The notes beneath the pieces are model-generated. The model was not told the origin of the DNA, ran no database searches, and was given only the letters and a program-made list of their open reading frames with translations. This document shows positions 45,783 through 54,670 of a DNA stretch of 64,000 nt, piece after piece (positions within the stretch are counted from its first letter, which is position 1; every line of letters starts with the position of its first letter). The DNA comes from Pseudomonas furukawaii. GTDB taxonomy: Bacteria > Pseudomonadota > Gammaproteobacteria > Pseudomonadales > Pseudomonadaceae. The DNA is taken from NCBI RefSeq assembly GCF_002355475.1, contig NZ_AP014862.1, positions 2,604,001 through 2,668,000 of the forward strand, in the 5' to 3' direction. The translations under genes and the position numbers were made by a program.

Positions 45783-47147
45783 ATGACCATCCCGTTCACT
45801 CTCAAGACCTTCTGCCTGGCCCTGGTGGGCGCCGCCGCCCTGGGCCTGCAACCCGCGCTCGCCGCCAGCGCCGATGACCTGGGCAAGAGCCTGACCCCGC
45901 TGGGCGCCGAACGCGCCGGCAACGCCGACGGCAGCATCCCGGCCTGGGACGGTGGCTTCACCCAGGTGGACCCGGCCTTCAAGGAAGGCGGCAAGCGCGG
46001 CGATCCCTTCGCCGCCGACAAGCCGCTGTTCAGCATCACCGCGAAGAACCTCGACCAGTACGCCGACAAGCTCAGCGATGGGGTCAAGGCGATGTTCAAG
46101 CGCTACCCCGAAACCTACCGGATCGACGTCTACCCCACCCGTCGCACCGCTGCCGCGCCCCAGTGGGTCTACGACAACACCCTGAAGAACGCCCAGGGCG
46201 CCAGGCTGGTGGACAGCAGCGCCGGCCCGGTGCCTGAGGGCGCCTATGGCGGCATCCCGTTCCCGATACCGAAGAACGGCGCCGAGGCCATGTGGAACCA
46301 CATCCTGAACTGGCGCGGTACCTCGGTGGCCATGGACTTCCGCCATTACCTGATGACCGCCGATGGCACCCAGGTGCTCACCACCGACGGCAAGGCCATC
46401 CAGGAGATGCCCTACTACTACCCGGACGGCAGCGCCGCCAGTTTCGAGGGTGACTACTGGCTGTTCCGCCTGCTCAACGTCGGGCCGCCGCTGCGTGCCG
46501 GCGAGCAGATCATGGGGCGCACCAACGTCAATGGCGACAAGTCCCAGGCCCATGTCTACCTGACCGGCCAGCGCCGCGTGCGCAAGCTGCCCAACGCCTG
46601 CTGCGACACCCCGACGCCGGCCACCGCCGGGGTCATGTCCTTCGACGAACTGAGCGTGTTCCAGGGCCGCATGGACCGCTTCGACTGGAAGCTGGTGGGC
46701 AAGCGGGAGCTGTACATCCCCTACAACACCAACAAGGTGCAGGCCGCCGCCAGGCCCGAGGACGTGTTAGGCAAACATCACCTCAACCCCGACTACGTGC
46801 GCTGGGAACTGCACCGCGTCTGGGTGGTGGAGGCCGACCTGGCGCCGGGCAAGCGCCACCAGCTGCCCAAGGGCCGCTACTACCTCGACGAGGACACCTG
46901 GCAGGCCCTGCTCGGCGATCGCTGGGACGCCAATGGCCAACTGGCCAAGACCCTCTGGTCTCTGCCTGCGGTGATGCCGGACCTGCCGGCCCACGCGACT
47001 CTCTCTGCGGGCTTCTACGACCTGGTCTCAGGTGCCTGGTTCATCCAGAACCTCTATGCCGGCAAGAACCAGCAGTACGCGGTGGTGGATCGCTACAAGC
47101 CGGCGGAGTTCTCCCCGGCGGCCATGGCGGGACGTGGCGTGCGTTGA
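45783..47147 (+). CDS. DUF1329 periplasmic protein, copy 2
   Basis: 454 residues from ATG 45783, with AGGGA upstream. Signal peptide 1-26 (ending PALA), then ASADDLGKSLTPLGAERAGN and ADGSIPAWDGG. FPIPKNGAEAMWNHILNWRG and RRVRKLPNACCDTPTPATAG match the same places in copy 1; the double Cys of NACCDTP is absent from copy 1. It starts 11 bp after the DUF1302 gene. As for copy 1, a LolA/LolB-like ligand carrier is the expected fold, and the ligand is unknown. Confidence 0.88.
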   Translation: MTIPFTLKTFCLALVGAAALGLQPALAASADDLGKSLTPLGAERAGNADGSIPAWDGGFTQVDPAFKEGGKRGDPFAADKPLFSITAKNLDQYADKLSDGVKAMFKRYPETYRIDVYPTRRTAAAPQWVYDNTLKNAQGARLVDSSAGPVPEGAYGGIPFPIPKNGAEAMWNHILNWRGTSVAMDFRHYLMTADGTQVLTTDGKAIQEMPYYYPDGSAASFEGDYWLFRLLNVGPPLRAGEQIMGRTNVNGDKSQAHVYLTGQRRVRKLPNACCDTPTPATAGVMSFDELSVFQGRMDRFDWKLVGKRELYIPYNTNKVQAAARPEDVLGKHHLNPDYVRWELHRVWVVEADLAPGKRHQLPKGRYYLDEDTWQALLGDRWDANGQLAKTLWSLPAVMPDLPAHATLSAGFYDLVSGAWFIQNLYAGKNQQYAVVDRYKPAEFSPAAMAGRGVR

Positions 47148-47155
47148 CGAGGTGA

Positions 47156-47177
47156 GGGGAGGGCGCAGGTCCTCCCC
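47156..47177 (+). other. Hairpin between DUF1329 and YCF48 genes, copy 2
   Basis: GGGGAGG and CCTCCCC form a perfect 7-bp stem around an 8-base loop, nine bases after the DUF1329 stop. It occupies the same gene boundary as the terminator-like hairpin at 30197 but lacks a T-run. Confidence 0.5.
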
Positions 47178-47204
47178 GGCTCTGGCTGAATTTCGAGGTA
47201 GAAC

Positions 47205-48293
47205 ATGAACAGATTGCGTCAGCTGAGCGGGCTGCTGCTGGCCCTCGCCCTGCCCATCGCCGCGCCTTGTCTGGCCGATGCCAAGGCCGTCGGCGACGTC
47301 CTGGAAAGCCCCGCCATGCGGATACTCAATGCCGAGCGCGCGGTCTTCACCGACCTCGCCCGTGCCGGCGAGCGCCTTGTGGCGGCAGGCGAGCGTGGCC
47401 TGGTGCTGCTGTCCGATGACAACGGCCAGCATTGGCGCCAGGCCAGCGTGCCGGTGTCGGTGGGGCTGACCGCCGTGCAGTTTGTCGATGCCCGCACAGG
47501 CTGGGCGGTGGGCCATGCCGGCGTGGTCCTGGCGACCACCGACGCGGGCGAGACCTGGACCCTGCAACTCGACGGCCGCCGCGCCGCACGGTTGGAGCTG
47601 GAGGCCGCGCGCCGCGAACTGCCGCTGGCGACCGACGCCGAAGCCGCCGAAGCACGGGTGCAGGTCGCCGAGCGCCTGGTGGAGGAGGGAGCCGACAAGC
47701 CTTTCCTCGCCCTGGACTTCAGCGACGCCCGCCAAGGCCTGGTGGTCGGTGCCTACGGCCTGGCCTTCCGCACCGGGGACGGCGGCGCCACCTGGCAATC
47801 CGCCGTCGGCGCCATCGACAACCCCATGGGGCTGCACCTCTACGCCGTGGCGCGGCAAGGGCGCGACTGGTTGCTCGCCGGCGAGCAGGGCTACCTGGCC
47901 CGCTCCCGGGACGGGCAGCGTTTCGAGGCGCTCCAGAGCCCCTATGAGGGCACCTTCTTCACCCTGGCCAGCCGCGCCGACGGTTCCCTGCTGATCGGCG
48001 GGCTCAAGGGTCACGCCTTCGTGCTCGCCCCCGGCGCCGACCTGGCCGAGGCCCTGCCGGTCGCCGCGCCGGTGTCTTTCAGCGACGCGGTCCGCCTGGC
48101 GGATGGCCGCACCCTGTTGGTGAACCAGGCCGGCGGCCTGTTCGCCAGCCTGCCGGGGCGCCTGGTGCCGGCGCTGCCGCCCACCGGCAAACCCTTGTCC
48201 GGCGCGGTCCAGGCCGCCGATGGCAGCCTGGTGCTGGCCGGTTTCACCGGGTTGTCGCGCCTGCCATTGCCCGCCGTTTCCCCTTCGGAGTGA
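47205..48293 (+). CDS. YCF48/BNR-repeat beta-propeller protein, copy 2
   Basis: 362 residues from ATG 47205, with GAGGTAG upstream. Signal sequence about 1-24. Asp-box repeats are weaker than in copy 1: SDDNGQHW, TTDAGETW and TGDGGATW. The segment AERLVEEGADKPFLALDFSD parallels RRLEQDGADKPFLDLWFSD of copy 1, which shows common descent and marks an insertion specific to this group. It lies five bases before the RND gene. A periplasmic assembly or docking role with the transporter is inferred from the constant gene order. Confidence 0.87.
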   Translation: MNRLRQLSGLLLALALPIAAPCLADAKAVGDVLESPAMRILNAERAVFTDLARAGERLVAAGERGLVLLSDDNGQHWRQASVPVSVGLTAVQFVDARTGWAVGHAGVVLATTDAGETWTLQLDGRRAARLELEAARRELPLATDAEAAEARVQVAERLVEEGADKPFLALDFSDARQGLVVGAYGLAFRTGDGGATWQSAVGAIDNPMGLHLYAVARQGRDWLLAGEQGYLARSRDGQRFEALQSPYEGTFFTLASRADGSLLIGGLKGHAFVLAPGADLAEALPVAAPVSFSDAVRLADGRTLLVNQAGGLFASLPGRLVPALPPTGKPLSGAVQAADGSLVLAGFTGLSRLPLPAVSPSE

Positions 48294-48297
48294 GGTC

Positions 48298-50748
48298 ATG
48301 AATTCCACTCGCCCAACCCCCTTGCCCGACTCGGGCCCCTTCGATCCCCGCTCCGGTTCGCTGGTGGAGCGGGCCCTGTTCAACCACCGCCACTGGGTGC
48401 TGCTCCTGTGCCTGGTGACCACCGTCCTGCTGGGCTGGCAATCCTCGCGCCTGGAACTGAACGCCAGCTTCGAGAAGATGATCCCCACCGGGCATCCCTA
48501 CATCGCCAACTACCTGGCCAACCAGAAGGAACTGTCCGGCCTGGGCAACACCCTGCGCATCGCCGTGGCCAACCCCAAGGGCGATATCTACGACGCCGAT
48601 TACCTGCGCAACCTGCAGGCGCTGAGCGACCGCATCTACCTGCTGCCGGGCGTTGACCGCGCCTACATGAAGTCGCTGTGGACCCCGGCCACCCGCTGGG
48701 TCTCGGTGACCGAGGAAGGCCTCGACGGCGGGCCGGTGATCCCCGATGACTACGACGGCAGCCCGCGCGCCCTGGCGGAGCTGCGGCGCAACGTGCAGCT
48801 GTCCAACGAGATCGGCCAACTGGTGGCCTTCGACCAGCGCTCCAGCATCATCTACGTACCCTTGCTGGCGCGTACCCCGGATGGCGAACCGCTCGACTAC
48901 GCGACCCTTTCCGCCCAGCTGGAGGCGCTGCGGGCGGAGTTCCAGAGCGACAGCCTCGACATCCACATCACCGGCTTCGCCAAGAAGGTCGGCGACCTGA
49001 TCGAGGGCCTGGAGCAGATCCTGCTGTTCTTCGCCGTGGCCATCCTCATCACCACCGCCGTGCTCTACGGCTACACCCGATGCGTGCGCAGCACCCTGCT
49101 GGTGGTGTTCTGCTCGCTGGTGGCGGTGGTCTGGCAGTTGGGCCTGCTGCCGCTGCTGGGCTACCAGTTGGACCCCTATTCGGTGCTGGTGCCCTTCCTG
49201 GTGTTCGCCATCGGCATGAGCCACGGCGCGCAGAAGATGAACGGCATCATGCAGGACATCGGCCGTGGCATGCACCGCGTGGTGGCGGCGCGTTTCACCT
49301 TCCGCCGGCTGTTCCTCGCCGGCCTCACCGCGCTGCTCTGCGACGCGGTGGGCTTCGCCGTGCTGATGATCATCCAGATCGAGGTGATCCAGGACCTCGC
49401 CATCATCGCCAGCATCGGCGTGGCGGTGCTGATCTTCACCAACCTGATCCTGCTGCCGGTGCTGCTCTCCTATGTGGGCGTCAGCCCCCGGGCCGCCGAA
49501 CTCAGCCTGAAGAGCGAGCGGGCGGAGGAGGGCGGCCAGGCGCGCCATCCGTTCTGGCGCTTCCTCGACCTCTTCACCCGCAAGCCCTGGGCGGCGATCT
49601 GCGTGGGCGTCAGCCTGGTGATGGCGGTGCTCGGCTTCATGGTCAGCCTGCACCTGGCCATCGGCGACCTGGACGCCGGCGCCCCCGAGCTGCGCCCGGA
49701 CTCGCGCTACAACCTGGACGACGCCTTCATGACCCGCAGCTATGGGGCCAGCAGCGACCTCTTCGCGATCATGGTGCGCACGCCGGACAGCGCCTGCGCG
49801 CGCTACGACATCCTGCGCAAGGTGGACGAACTGGACTGGCAGCTGCGCAGCCTGCCGGGGGTGGATTCCACCAACTCGCTGGCGCTGCTCAACCGCCGCA
49901 TGCTGGTGGGCCTCTCCGAGGGCAGCCCGAAGTGGTACGAGCTGCAGAACAACCAGGCGATGCTCAACATGATCACCGCCAGCGCGCCGCGCGGCCTCTA
50001 CAACGAGTCCTGCAACCTGCTGACGCTCTACGTCTACCTCACCGACCACAAGGCCGAGACCCTGACCCGGCTGGTGGACCACGTCGAAGCCTTCGCCGCC
50101 GCCAACGACACCGACGAGGTGAAGTTCCAGCTGGCCGCCGGCAACGCCGGGATCGAGGCCGCCACCAACATCGTCGTGCGCGAAGCCAACCGGGAGATGC
50201 TGTTCTGGGTCTACGGCGCGGTGATCCTGCTCTGCCTGGTCACCTTCCGCTCCTGGCGCGCCACGCTCTGCGCGGTGATCCCGCTGATGCTCACCTCCAT
50301 CCTCTGCGAGGCGCTGATGGTCGGGCTCGGGATCGGCGTCAAGGTCGCCACGCTGCCGGTGATCGCCCTGGGCGTGGGCATCGGCGTCGACTACGCGCTC
50401 TACGTGATGAGCATCCTGCTCGGCCACCTGCGCCAGGGCGCGAGCCTGTCCGAGGCCTATTACCGCGCGCTGGTCTCCACCGGCAAGGTGGTGATGCTCA
50501 CCGGCATCACGCTCGCCATCGGCGTCGGCACCTGGATGCTCTCGCCCATCAAGTTCCAGGCCGACATGGGCGTGCTGCTGGCCTTCATGTTCGTCTGGAA
50601 CATGGTCGGTGCGCTGGTGCTGCTGCCGGCGCTCGCCTACTTCCTGCTGCCGGCCCGACGCCTGGAGCGCCAGGCGCTGAGTCCCACCGAACGTTGCGCT
50701 GATCCCGCCATGACCGAGCGGCCGCTGCTGCGTGCCGCCACCCGCTGA
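48298..50748 (+). CDS. RND/MMPL-superfamily transporter, copy 2
   Basis: 816 residues from ATG 48298, with GAGGT upstream. It aligns end to end with the transporter at 31328: FDPRSG, SFEKMIPTGHPYIANYLANQ, VDRAYMKSLWTPATRWVSVT, EEGLDGGPVIPDDYDGSP and IGDLDAGAPELRPDSRYN all have counterparts there. Two bundles of membrane helices flank large periplasmic loops; VPFLVFAIGMSHGAQKMNG is the conserved segment of the first bundle. It should pump a hydrophobic molecule. Two full copies within 20 kb suggest a duplicated module adapted to different compounds. Confidence 0.92.
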   Translation: MNSTRPTPLPDSGPFDPRSGSLVERALFNHRHWVLLLCLVTTVLLGWQSSRLELNASFEKMIPTGHPYIANYLANQKELSGLGNTLRIAVANPKGDIYDADYLRNLQALSDRIYLLPGVDRAYMKSLWTPATRWVSVTEEGLDGGPVIPDDYDGSPRALAELRRNVQLSNEIGQLVAFDQRSSIIYVPLLARTPDGEPLDYATLSAQLEALRAEFQSDSLDIHITGFAKKVGDLIEGLEQILLFFAVAILITTAVLYGYTRCVRSTLLVVFCSLVAVVWQLGLLPLLGYQLDPYSVLVPFLVFAIGMSHGAQKMNGIMQDIGRGMHRVVAARFTFRRLFLAGLTALLCDAVGFAVLMIIQIEVIQDLAIIASIGVAVLIFTNLILLPVLLSYVGVSPRAAELSLKSERAEEGGQARHPFWRFLDLFTRKPWAAICVGVSLVMAVLGFMVSLHLAIGDLDAGAPELRPDSRYNLDDAFMTRSYGASSDLFAIMVRTPDSACARYDILRKVDELDWQLRSLPGVDSTNSLALLNRRMLVGLSEGSPKWYELQNNQAMLNMITASAPRGLYNESCNLLTLYVYLTDHKAETLTRLVDHVEAFAAANDTDEVKFQLAAGNAGIEAATNIVVREANREMLFWVYGAVILLCLVTFRSWRATLCAVIPLMLTSILCEALMVGLGIGVKVATLPVIALGVGIGVDYALYVMSILLGHLRQGASLSEAYYRALVSTGKVVMLTGITLAIGVGTWMLSPIKFQADMGVLLAFMFVWNMVGALVLLPALAYFLLPARRLERQALSPTERCADPAMTERPLLRAATR

Positions 50749-50772
50749 AACAACGACAAGAGAAGCATCGGC

Positions 50773-50865
50773 ATGAATCGACTGTTCGACACCTTGCGAC
50801 CGTTCCAGGCCCGTCCGACCGACGCCCAGGGCCACCCCGGGGAGGTGCGCCATGAGCCGCGCTGA
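50773..50865 (+). CDS. Possible 30-residue leader peptide before the MFS gene
   Basis: An open frame starts at ATG 50773 after AGAGAAGC and encodes MNRLFDTLRPFQARPTDAQG plus ten more residues. Its stop at 50863-50865 overlaps the start of the MFS gene (50852) in another frame. It fills the gap after the RND gene and could couple translation of the MFS gene. I recognise no similarity and it may be chance. Confidence 0.3.
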   Translation: MNRLFDTLRPFQARPTDAQGHPGEVRHEPR

Positions 50866-52051
50866 CCGCCAGGCGGGCCTGCCGCAATCCCTCCTGCTGT
50901 TGCTGGGCAGCTGCCTGCCGGTGTTGGGGGCGGTGCTCCTGGCGCCGGTGCTGCCGAGGATGCAGGCGCATTTCGCCGACACCCCGGGGGCCGAGGTGCT
51001 GGCCCCCATCGCCCTGACCGTTCCGGCGCTGGTGATCGCCCTGCTGGCGCCCTTCGCCGGCCTGATCGCCGACCGCGTCGGTCGCAAGCCGCTGTTGCTC
51101 GGCTCGATGGTGCTCTACGCGGCCTGCGGCCTGTCGCCCCTCTGGCTGGACTCGCTGGTGGGGATAGTCGCCAGCCGCGCCGGTCTCGGCCTGGCCGAGG
51201 CGGGCATCATGACCTGCTGCACCACCCTGATGGGTGACTACTACCAGGGCGCGCGCCGCGAGCGTCTGTTCGCCCTGCAGATGGTCGCCACCTCGTTCTC
51301 CGCCGCCGTGTTCATCGCCCTGGGCGGGGCCCTGGGCCAGGACGACTGGCGTACCCCCTTCGTGCTCTATGCCGCCGGCCTGCTGTTCATGCCGCTGATG
51401 GCCCTGCTGCTCTGGGAGCCCCGCGCGCGGGAAGGCGAGCCGCAGAACCTGGCGGTGGAGCGCTTTCCCTGGGGCGCGCTGCTGCCGCTGTACGGGTTGA
51501 CCGTGCTGGCGGGAATCAGCCTGTTCATCGTGCCGGTGCAGGCGGGTTTCCTGCTCACGCTGCTGCACGTCGATGCGCCCCAGCAGATCGGCATGACCAT
51601 GGGCGCGAACCAGCTCGGCGTGCTGGCCGGTGCGCTGGCGTTCCGCATCCTCGCGGGGCTGCGCCGGCCCCTGCTGCTGTGCCTGGCCTTCGCCCTGGCC
51701 GGCCTGGGCGGACTGCTCATGGCCCAGGCCCAGAGCCATGCGCTGGTGATAGTCGCGGTGCTGCTGAACGGCCTGGGCATCGGCCTGATGCTACCGACGC
51801 TGATCACCTGGGTCATGAGCCAGGTCAGCTTCAGCCTGCGCGGCAGGGCCGCTGGCGGCTTCACCGCCGCGCTGTTCGCCGGCGAGTTCGTCAGCCCGCT
51901 GGTGGTGCTCGGCCTGAACGCTGGCCAGGTCGCCGAACTGCCGTCCGCCCTGGCGCTGGTGGCATTGGCGCAGCTGGCCCTGGCCATCGCCTGCCTGGCG
52001 CTGCCCCGGCTGTTCCGGCCGCTGGGCGCCCCGGTGCCTTCGGTGCCCTGA
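50852..52051 (+). CDS. MFS transporter
   Basis: 399 residues from ATG 50852, with GGGGAGGT upstream. About 12 membrane helices; the signature between helices 2 and 3 is GLIADRVGRKPLLLGSM (about residues 69-85). The mid loop EPRAREGEPQNLAVERFPWG separates the two halves. It is of the drug:H+ antiporter-1 or sugar/aromatic acid type, with no motif that fixes the cargo. Within the array it is the only simple inner-membrane carrier and probably imports the substrate or exports a product. Confidence 0.88.
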   Translation: MSRADRQAGLPQSLLLLLGSCLPVLGAVLLAPVLPRMQAHFADTPGAEVLAPIALTVPALVIALLAPFAGLIADRVGRKPLLLGSMVLYAACGLSPLWLDSLVGIVASRAGLGLAEAGIMTCCTTLMGDYYQGARRERLFALQMVATSFSAAVFIALGGALGQDDWRTPFVLYAAGLLFMPLMALLLWEPRAREGEPQNLAVERFPWGALLPLYGLTVLAGISLFIVPVQAGFLLTLLHVDAPQQIGMTMGANQLGVLAGALAFRILAGLRRPLLLCLAFALAGLGGLLMAQAQSHALVIVAVLLNGLGIGLMLPTLITWVMSQVSFSLRGRAAGGFTAALFAGEFVSPLVVLGLNAGQVAELPSALALVALAQLALAIACLALPRLFRPLGAPVPSVP

Positions 52052-52088
52052 GGTCGCCGCAGGCGCCGCTTCCCGTGAACGACACGCA

Positions 52089-52107
52089 CCGTCGCCCTCG
52101 GCGACGG
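52089..52107 (+). other. Perfect hairpin before the cupin gene
   Basis: CCGTCGCC-ctc-GGCGACGG is an 8-bp stem with a 3-base loop, placed just before the GAAAGGAG ribosome site of the cupin gene. It may modulate translation or protect the downstream mRNA. Confidence 0.5.
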
Positions 52108-52127
52108 CCATCGAAAGGAGTCCCCCC

Positions 52128-52700
52128 ATGCACGCTCTTCCCCCCTTCAAGCGCGTGGTCACCGGCCACGATGCCGCCGGCCAGGCCGTGGTCGCCCTGG
52201 CCGGCCCGACCCCCAACAACTTCCCGCTCAAGGCGGTGCCCGGCACCCTGTTCCATGAGGTCTGGAACAGCACCGGCAGCCCGGCGCCGCTGGACAATGG
52301 CGACGACCCCACCGCCAAGCCGCTGCAACTCTCGCCCGGCCCCCTGGGCAGCCTGATCCGCGTGGTGGACATCCCGCCGGACAGCGTGCAGAACCAGGTC
52401 AGCGCCGAGGACGCGGCGGCCGCCTTCGCGGAAATCGGCGAGGCCCACGCCGGCACCGGCACGGCTGATTCGAAGCACAAGCTGATGCACCGCACCGAGA
52501 CCCTGGACTACGGCATCGTCACCGAGGGCGAGGTCTGGCTGGTGCTGGACGGCGAGGAGGTGCACCTCAGGCGCGGCGATATCGTGGTCCAGCGCGGCAC
52601 CAACCACGCCTGGAGCAACCGCACCGAAGCCATGGCGCGCATGGTCTTCATCCTGCTGGATGGGCGCTACGCCCCGGAACTGGCGGAGGTGCTGCCATGA
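52128..52700 (+). CDS. Cupin-domain protein
   Basis: 190 residues. The single cupin domain is in the C-terminal half: the first motif appears as HKLMHRTETLDYGIVTEGEV (about 124-143) and the second as DIVVQRGTNHAWSNR (about 152-166). Putative metal ligands are His128, Glu132 and His161, and DYGIV is typical of bacterial cupins found beside catabolic genes. It may act as an isomerase, dioxygenase or binding protein for a ring-derived acid; the reaction cannot be assigned. It overlaps the next gene by ATGA at 52697, so its product is needed together with the FAH-type hydrolase. Confidence 0.85.
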   Translation: MHALPPFKRVVTGHDAAGQAVVALAGPTPNNFPLKAVPGTLFHEVWNSTGSPAPLDNGDDPTAKPLQLSPGPLGSLIRVVDIPPDSVQNQVSAEDAAAAFAEIGEAHAGTGTADSKHKLMHRTETLDYGIVTEGEVWLVLDGEEVHLRRGDIVVQRGTNHAWSNRTEAMARMVFILLDGRYAPELAEVLP

Positions 52701-53689
52701 AGCTCGCGACCCTGGCCGATGGCAGCCGCGACGGGCGCCTGTTGCTGGTGTCCCGCGATCTGGCCCGCGCCGTCGAGGCGGCCGATATCGCGCCCACGCT
52801 GCAGGCGGCGGTGGAGCGCTGGCCGCAGGTGGAGGCGGCCCTGCAGGCGCGCTATGACGCCCTCAATCGCGGCGAGGCGGACGGCGCCTTCGACTTCGAC
52901 CCGGCGCGCGTGATGGCGCCGCTGCCGAGGGCCTGGCAATGGCTCGACGGCTCCTGTTTCCTCAGCCACGGCGAGCTGATGCAGCGCGCCTTCGACCTGG
53001 AACCCATCGAGGGCGTGGAGCGGACGCCGCTGATGTACCAGGGCGCGGGCGACGACTTCCTCGGCCCGCACCAGGACATCCCGCTGCCCAGCGAAGCCCA
53101 GGGCATCGATTTCGAGGGCGAGTTCGCGGTGCTGGTGGACGAGGTGCCCATGGGCTGCCCGGCCGAACAGGCCCTGGCCCATGTGCGCCTGATCCTGCAG
53201 CTCAACGACGTCAGCCTGCGGGCGCTGGCCCCCCGGGAGATGAAGACCGGCTTCGGCTTCGTCCAGGCCAAGCCCTCGTCCAGCTTCGCGCCGGTGGCGG
53301 TGACCCCGGACGAGCTGGGCGACGCCTGGACGGAGGGCCGCGTGCATCTGCCGCTGAAGGTGGAATGGAACGGTGAGTGGTTCGGCCATCCCCACGGTGG
53401 CGCCATGCACTTCGGCTTCCACCAGCTCATCGCCCATGGGGCCCTGACCCGGCGGCTCAGCGCCGGCACCCTGATCGGTTCCGGCACCGTCTCCAATCAC
53501 GACCGCAGCCTGGGCTCGGCCTGCATCTCCGAACGCCGCGCCATCGAGATGATCGAACACGGCGCGCCGCGCACCGGGTTCATGCGCTTCGGTGATCGGG
53601 TGCGCATGGAGGCCCGTCTCGCCGACGGTACGCCGCTGTTCGGCGCCATCGACCAGAGGGTCGTCCGGGGAGGCCTGTCATGCGCGTGA
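52697..53689 (+). CDS. Fumarylacetoacetate hydrolase-family protein
   Basis: 330 residues. The metal site typical of FAH enzymes is in IDFEGEFAVLVDEVPMG (about residues 136-152), with Glu-x-Glu and a later Asp, preceded by the FLGPHQDIPLPSEAQG loop. The C-terminal SAGTLIGSGTVSNHDRSLGS and GFMRFGDRVRME complete the fold. Members hydrolyse or decarboxylate 1,3-diketo acids from ring cleavage. Its place after a cupin gene and before an epimerase and a cyclase gene supports breakdown of a cyclic or aromatic compound. It overlaps the next gene by ten bases (53680-53689). Confidence 0.9.
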   Translation: MKLATLADGSRDGRLLLVSRDLARAVEAADIAPTLQAAVERWPQVEAALQARYDALNRGEADGAFDFDPARVMAPLPRAWQWLDGSCFLSHGELMQRAFDLEPIEGVERTPLMYQGAGDDFLGPHQDIPLPSEAQGIDFEGEFAVLVDEVPMGCPAEQALAHVRLILQLNDVSLRALAPREMKTGFGFVQAKPSSSFAPVAVTPDELGDAWTEGRVHLPLKVEWNGEWFGHPHGGAMHFGFHQLIAHGALTRRLSAGTLIGSGTVSNHDRSLGSACISERRAIEMIEHGAPRTGFMRFGDRVRMEARLADGTPLFGAIDQRVVRGGLSCA

Positions 53690-54660
53690 TGGTCACGGGC
53701 GCCGGTGGTTTTCTCGGCCGTCAACTGGTGGAGCGGCTCCTGTCCCGGGGCAGCCTGCGTGGGCGCGCCCTGGAGGCGCTGGTGCTGCTGGACACGCGCC
53801 TGGAGGGCTTTCCCGAGGACTCTCGGCTGCGCCTGCTGGCCGGCAGCATCACCGAGCCGGCGCTGCTGCGCCGGGCACTGGCCGATGGCATGGATGTGGT
53901 GTTCCACCTGGTGAGCGTTCCGGGGGGCACGGCGGAGCAGGACTATGGACTGGGCTACCAGGTCAACCTGCTGGGCAGCCTGGAGCTGCTGGACCAGTTG
54001 CGGCGCAGCGCCCGCCCGCCGGTGGTGGTCTTCGCCAGCAGCGTGGCGGTCTACGGCGGCGACCTGCCGGCGCGCATGGACGAGCAGCAGCCGCCCCGGC
54101 CGGCGCTGTCCTACGGCAGCCACAAGCTCATGCTGGAAACCCTGCTGGAGGACCTGGCGCGGCGGGGCGAAGTGGATGGCCGGGCGCTGCGGCTGCCCGG
54201 CATCGTCGCCCGGCCGCCGGCGCCGAACGGCCTGCGCTCGGCCTTCATGAGCGACCTGATGCACGCGCTGGCGGCGGGCGAAGCCTACCGCTGCCCGGTA
54301 TCGCCCCTGGCCACCGCCTGGTGGATGTCGGCGCGCTGCTGCGTGGACAACCTGCTGCTCGCCGCCGAGCTGGAGAACCCGGGCAACCCGCGAACCTGGC
54401 AGCTGCCGGTGCTGCACCTGTCGGTCGGCCAGGTGGTGGACGCCCTGGTGCAGACCTTCGGCGAAGACCGCCGGCACCTGGTCAGCTATCAGCCGGATGC
54501 CGCCCTGGAAGCCCTGTTCGGCCGCTTCCCGCCGCTGCGTACGCCCCTTGCGCGGACCCTGGGCTTCCGTCACGACGGCAACGCCCTGGCCCTGGTGCGC
54601 AACGCCCTCGACCTGGCGCCCCGGCCCCGTCGCCCGCGCGCCATTCCGTCCCTTGCCTGA
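53680..54660 (+). CDS. NAD-dependent epimerase/dehydratase (extended SDR, DenD-like)
   Basis: 326 residues, starting inside the end of the FAH gene. The dinucleotide loop is TGAGGFLG (6-13) and the catalytic pair is Tyr145 and Lys149 (YGSHK). LVLLDTRLEGFP and FMSDLMHALAAGEAYRCPVS resemble D-erythronate dehydrogenase DenD, an extended SDR that oxidises sugar acids. It could oxidise a hydroxylated intermediate here. The glycine loop and the acidic residue in LLDTR point to NAD. Assignment to DenD itself would be too strong from sequence reading alone. Confidence 0.87.
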   Translation: MRVMVTGAGGFLGRQLVERLLSRGSLRGRALEALVLLDTRLEGFPEDSRLRLLAGSITEPALLRRALADGMDVVFHLVSVPGGTAEQDYGLGYQVNLLGSLELLDQLRRSARPPVVVFASSVAVYGGDLPARMDEQQPPRPALSYGSHKLMLETLLEDLARRGEVDGRALRLPGIVARPPAPNGLRSAFMSDLMHALAAGEAYRCPVSPLATAWWMSARCCVDNLLLAAELENPGNPRTWQLPVLHLSVGQVVDALVQTFGEDRRHLVSYQPDAALEALFGRFPPLRTPLARTLGFRHDGNALALVRNALDLAPRPRRPRAIPSLA

Positions 54661-54670
54661 GAACCCTGCC

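Noticed and set aside
47205-48293. YCF48-like proteins as sialidases because of Asp-boxes
   Set aside because: Asp-boxes occur in many propellers. No arginine triad or catalytic Tyr/Glu set of sialidases is apparent in either copy.
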